From Hahella sp. HNIBRBA332 (lineage in GTDB: Bacteria; Pseudomonadota; Gammaproteobacteria; Pseudomonadales; Oleiphilaceae), in assembly GCF_030719035.1 (NCBI RefSeq), contig NZ_CP132203.1, positions 2,790,001 through 2,854,000 of the forward strand: 64,000 nt of DNA, in the 5' to 3' direction. Below are positions 61,036-64,000 of the stretch, piece by piece. Numbering within the stretch: position 1 is the stretch's first letter; the number at the start of each line of letters is the position of its first letter. The position numbers and the translations under genes were made by a program. The notes under the pieces are model-generated. The model saw only the letters and a program-made list of their open reading frames with translations. It did no database searches and was not told where the DNA came from.

Positions 61036-61583
61036 TGCAATTGAAGGTCCGCGCGTTCCTGCAACAACTGATATTCATCCAGCAGACTGTCGCGCTGATT
61101 TTCCAGCGAGGCCATGTCCGCCGCCGACATGACTTCACTGCCGACTTCGGCGCGCCCAAGCTTAACCTTCAGGTTATTCATGGCGTACTCCAGTTCCGCG
61201 ACTTTGTCCTGCAGCTCCTGCTTGCTGGATTCCTGTGCGCCCACCTTTTGCTTGAGCGCGGACAGGTTGTTAGACGCCTTGTCCAATTGCTTTCTCAGCT
61301 TGTTCAACTCTGCGCGCTGAATCCTGAGCGCCGCCGTACGCTCGGCTTTGGTCATTTCCAACTCGCGGTTGCCGGCTTCGACTTCCGCAGTCTCTGCATT
61401 CACCTCGCCCAGCTCACGCTCTTTGCCGACCTTACGCGCTTCATAGTCGCCGCCGTACACCCCATACAGGCCTTCAAAGAAGCCGCCTTTGCGGGGGTTG
61501 TTGTCCGTATTCGGCTGATGCGCGCATCCTCCCAGCAGGAAAGATGCGGCGACCAGGCCGGCTGACAGAGTTCGCAGAGTCAT
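61032..61583 (-). CDS. coiled-coil lipoprotein
   Basis: A 183-residue lipoprotein with lipobox FLLGGC (Cys20) and a long coiled-coil stretch from about residue 57 to 150 (KVGKERELGEVNAETAEVEAGNRELEMTKAER, then repeated QRAELNKLRKQLDKASNNLSALKQK). Probably a structural or adaptor protein of the envelope. ATGA overlap with the S41-like gene downstream; 27 bases from the upstream gene. Confidence 0.7.
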   Translation of the reverse strand: MTLRTLSAGLVAASFLLGGCAHQPNTDNNPRKGGFFEGLYGVYGGDYEARKVGKERELGEVNAETAEVEAGNRELEMTKAERTAALRIQRAELNKLRKQLDKASNNLSALKQKVGAQESSKQELQDKVAELEYAMNNLKVKLGRAEVGSEVMSAADMASLENQRDSLLDEYQLLQERADLQLQ

Positions 61584-61610
61584 ACGCGCTTCTCCTTGTC
61601 CGGCCTGAGA

Positions 61611-62315
61611 TTAGATCAGGTTCTGCTGGATGGCCGCCAACTGCTCTTCCTGCACGCGCATGGAGCGGATAGCGTCAGTCAGTGCGACGATTTCTTTCTG
61701 CAGCGCGTCTTTTTCAGGCGTCGGCGCCGGGTTTTCAGCCAGCATGGCGTCGAACTTGGTCACCAGGTGCTGATGGTAGTCTTCCAACACTTCGATCTGG
61801 CCGGCGTTTTCTGCGGAAACCTTTTGCAGACGCTCATTCTGCTTGGCGTACACCAGCTTTTTGTTCTGGTTGGACACTTTGGTCTTTTGGACTTGAGCGA
61901 TTTCTTTTTCGATGGACTCGATTTCTTTCTGCAGGTTGTTTCTGGTGTCCAGCGCGTATTCACGCTGCGCCGTGGACTTGGCGATCATCACGTCCAGAGT
62001 ATCTTCCTGGGAGATGGCTTCTTCACGCTGGTCCTGCACGTGGCTACCCAGCAGACCGCCCAATAGACCACCCGCCGCTGCGCCGACCAGTGCGCCGCGT
62101 CCGCGTTTGTCCTTATCCACCAGAGCGCCAGTCACTGCGCCTAATGCCGCGCCGGTCACCGCGCCTTCAGTCACGGTTTGGGTGCGCTGGTCGCTGGTGG
62201 ATTGTGCGGTTTGCTGATCTGCGTTCTGGTCCGCATTCTGCGGCTTGGCGTTTTGCTGCTGACAACCGGTAGTGGCCAGTGCGCCTGCGAGGATAAGGAG
62301 GCTTAATTTCTTCAT
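61611..62315 (-). CDS. glycine-zipper lipoprotein with coiled coil
   Basis: A 234-residue lipoprotein: lipobox TTGC at Cys18, a Gln/Asn-rich linker, a glycine-zipper segment (EGAVTGAALGAVTGALVDKDKRGRGALVGAAAGGLLGGLLG, residues 51-91) as in Rick_17kDa/17 kDa surface antigen proteins, and a C-terminal coiled coil (95-230). Located upstream of the coiled-coil lipoprotein in the same operon. Confidence 0.75.
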   Translation of the reverse strand: MKKLSLLILAGALATTGCQQQNAKPQNADQNADQQTAQSTSDQRTQTVTEGAVTGAALGAVTGALVDKDKRGRGALVGAAAGGLLGGLLGSHVQDQREEAISQEDTLDVMIAKSTAQREYALDTRNNLQKEIESIEKEIAQVQKTKVSNQNKKLVYAKQNERLQKVSAENAGQIEVLEDYHQHLVTKFDAMLAENPAPTPEKDALQKEIVALTDAIRSMRVQEEQLAAIQQNLI

Positions 62316-62340
62316 CTTACTAATCCTTATAGCTAGTCGT

Positions 62341-64000
62341 TTAATTCAAGATTGCGTTTAATTGATCTTTCAGCTCGTCGTCTCCAGCCTCCGCAGCAGA
62401 AATGCATTGGCCGAGATGATCCAGCAGCAGGCGGGTAACAGGCTGATCGGATAGATTTGCGGTTGTCACTCCGTTGTCCTTTAAATGACGGGTAAACTTC
62501 TCTGCGCTCAGATTCTGATCGCACGCGTTCGCCAAAGCTGTTTTGTATTCCCCTAAACTCTGCGCCGCCTGATTCTGCGCAACATCGAGCTGCGCACGCG
62601 TCTTCTGAACATCCTGCTCGTAACGGCTACCAAAACGCTCCCGTAAATCTTCGTTCACTTTAAGGCGTTTTTGCAGAGTGAATGTATTGCTTTCGGCCTT
62701 CACCCAACTACTGTAATGCTGGTAAAGGAACAGACTGAGGCTGGGACTGAGGTCCTGCGTCACTGTTCCGTTGGCGGGCGCCGGGCCGCCAAGGCCGGTT
62801 ATTGTAGCGATTGGAGAAGGAATTAGCACTATTACGGCTAAAATTCCTCCAGCCGAACCTAACCCGGCCACTCTCGCCAGACGTTGTCCGAAGCGTCCGT
62901 CCGGCGCTTTGGCGAACACCTGGCGAATGCCGATGCCCGCCACGAAGCCGCCCAACGCCAAGGTAATAAGATACTGCATGGGTCCGGCAAGATTTGTCCC
63001 CAAACGCTTAATGGAGGACAACATATCTCCCACCGACGAGAGATCCACGGGGGATCCTTCGACTAACGCCAGCCCGCACACCAGGGCGCTCAAACTCAGC
63101 CCGTGCAGCAACAAGTATTTCGGGCGAAAAGGGATGCAGCCCAGCAATACGCTGAACATCAGGCCGAACACCAGCCCTTTTTCCGCATGCAGATAGGAGG
63201 CGTGATTGCGTAAGGTGAACAGGATGAAGCCGGTGGACATGGCGGCCCACAGTGAGCCGAAAATAATACGTTCAACCAATGCGCGCTTGTAGCGACGCTT
63301 CTCTTCCCGCTCGTCCGCCAGTTGCGCTTCCGCCATCGGCAGCAGATCAAGGATAAATCTGGCTTCGGCGATGCTGGTCGGCTCCGCACGATAGATACGT
63401 CCGAACCACTTGACCTGAGCGGCCTCCCGGAAACGTTCGATGGGAACCTGCGCCATCAGTTCGGCGGGAGACTGGTGTTTGAGTATCGCCTCCAATACAT
63501 GCGCCATAAAGGCCATGCCGGGCATTTTTTCGAACGCGCCGGGTTGGGTGAACGATCCCATTTCGGCGAACTTAAGCGGAATATTCAGCAGCGGATTGGC
63601 TTCCACTCTTGGCATTAGCGTTTCAGTTCCGCTTTGCTGACGCAGTCCCTTCAAAGACGTCAGATACGCGATGACTTCCCGTTGCCAATTGTGGGCGTAT
63701 TGGCGCAGGGTGACGTCTCGTTGCGTCTTGCCCGCCTGCTCCAATAGATTGTGGCGATAGACCCCGGTCAGGGTTTCCAGGTTGCTGCGGGTCAGGTTCT
63801 TGGCGCCTTGCCCGAGAAACGCCTGCAGCCCTTCCCGGGTCAGCTCCAGTTCTTTAAATTTGGCCTTGAGATTAGGATTCAGATAACTGATGAACTTGAA
63901 CAGGCGCAGGTTGGGGTCGCTGCTTTCCTGGGCGAAGTGGCGCACCCGTTGCGCCGCCTCCAGGTTATCCTGCGAGGAAAACCAGTTCTCCAGCTGCTTG
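62341..64000 (-). CDS. multi-pass membrane protein, partial (runs off the window)
   Basis: The frame stays open to the last base of the window, so the real start lies beyond it; a GTG at 63945 is only an internal candidate. About 553 residues are visible: a long N-terminal helical region with no recognised domain, then about six membrane helices in the region 62780-63270, and a C-terminal helical tail with a Cys-containing end (ANACDQNL, DHLGQCISAAEAG). Function unknown. It is upstream of the three envelope genes and co-oriented with them. Confidence 0.6.
   Translation of the reverse strand, partial: KQLENWFSSQDNLEAAQRVRHFAQESSDPNLRLFKFISYLNPNLKAKFKELELTREGLQAFLGQGAKNLTRSNLETLTGVYRHNLLEQAGKTQRDVTLRQYAHNWQREVIAYLTSLKGLRQQSGTETLMPRVEANPLLNIPLKFAEMGSFTQPGAFEKMPGMAFMAHVLEAILKHQSPAELMAQVPIERFREAAQVKWFGRIYRAEPTSIAEARFILDLLPMAEAQLADEREEKRRYKRALVERIIFGSLWAAMSTGFILFTLRNHASYLHAEKGLVFGLMFSVLLGCIPFRPKYLLLHGLSLSALVCGLALVEGSPVDLSSVGDMLSSIKRLGTNLAGPMQYLITLALGGFVAGIGIRQVFAKAPDGRFGQRLARVAGLGSAGGILAVIVLIPSPIATITGLGGPAPANGTVTQDLSPSLSLFLYQHYSSWVKAESNTFTLQKRLKVNEDLRERFGSRYEQDVQKTRAQLDVAQNQAAQSLGEYKTALANACDQNLSAEKFTRHLKDNGVTTANLSDQPVTRLLLDHLGQCISAAEAGDDELKDQLNAILN

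Noticed and set aside
1..64000. tRNA, rRNA or replication origin
   Set aside because: No sequence matching these was found on either strand by eye.

Overview
The window reads as chromosome of a GC-rich marine gammaproteobacterium. Gene content and protein style suggest a Hahella-like member of the Oceanospirillales; this is inference from memory, with no search run. Genes are densely packed. A low-GC accessory stretch near 17-22 kb stands out, next to an insertion sequence.

Region 1 (1-4.1 kb) holds a YitT-type membrane protein, orphan small genes, and two tandem secreted paralogs that resemble the periplasmic P1 domain of SecD. Region 2 (4.4-16.1 kb) is the metabolic centrepiece. Eight genes, five of the seven junctions overlapping and the others 5 to 18 nt apart, encode an E1-like/rhodanese sulfurtransferase, a JAMM protease, a ThiS-like sulfur carrier with a removable tail, a CaiB/BaiF-type protein, an AMP ligase, an acyl-CoA dehydrogenase, an MFS exporter and a GH88-like protein. 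A copper-uptake-associated periplasmic protein and a TonB receptor follow. The set matches the logic of the pyridine-dithiocarboxylate (pdt) and thioquinolobactin (qbs) thiocarboxylate metallophore loci, here tied to copper.

Region 3 (16.2-24.9 kb) contains an intact IS630-family element, then seven small one-directional genes, most of them separated by imperfect palindromes that look like integron attC sites. No integrase is present, so it resembles a cassette cluster lacking an integrase. The products (HEAT-like, L7/L12-CTD-like, other small acidic proteins) look like immunity or accessory cassettes. Two tandem 246-residue paralogs follow. Region 4 (24.9-28.2 kb) is ordinary: chromate transporter, dienelactone hydrolase, PEBP-like protein, methyltransferase.

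Region 5 (28.6-40.4 kb) is a complete type I-C CRISPR-Cas system (cas3-cas5c-cas8c-cas7-cas4-cas1-cas2) flanked by two arrays of 26 and 19 repeats. Both arrays are read on the minus strand from homologous leaders that carry the same promoter and a 41-bp hairpin motif at exactly the same distance from the first repeat. Array 1 has three adjacent duplicated spacers.

Region 6 (40.4-47.5 kb) pairs a NodU/CmcH-type carbamoyltransferase and two JmjC/cupin-8 hydroxylase-like proteins, divergent from a cyclic-peptide-type ABC exporter and an SPFH protein; this may be a small tailoring/export locus. Region 7 (47.5-56.9 kb) has two solute-binding proteins, a CobW GTPase behind a Zur-like operator, an aromatic/aspartate aminotransferase, a DMT exporter with an Lrp regulator, and a multidomain polysaccharide lyase.

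Region 8 (57-60 kb) has an editing-domain-less threonyl-tRNA synthetase paralog. It is controlled by a classical attenuator with a leader peptide carrying five ACC threonine codons, and lies divergent from an unusual PLP-dependent aminotransferase. Region 9 (60-64 kb) is an envelope operon: an S41-like secreted protein, two lipoproteins, and a membrane protein that runs off the window end.
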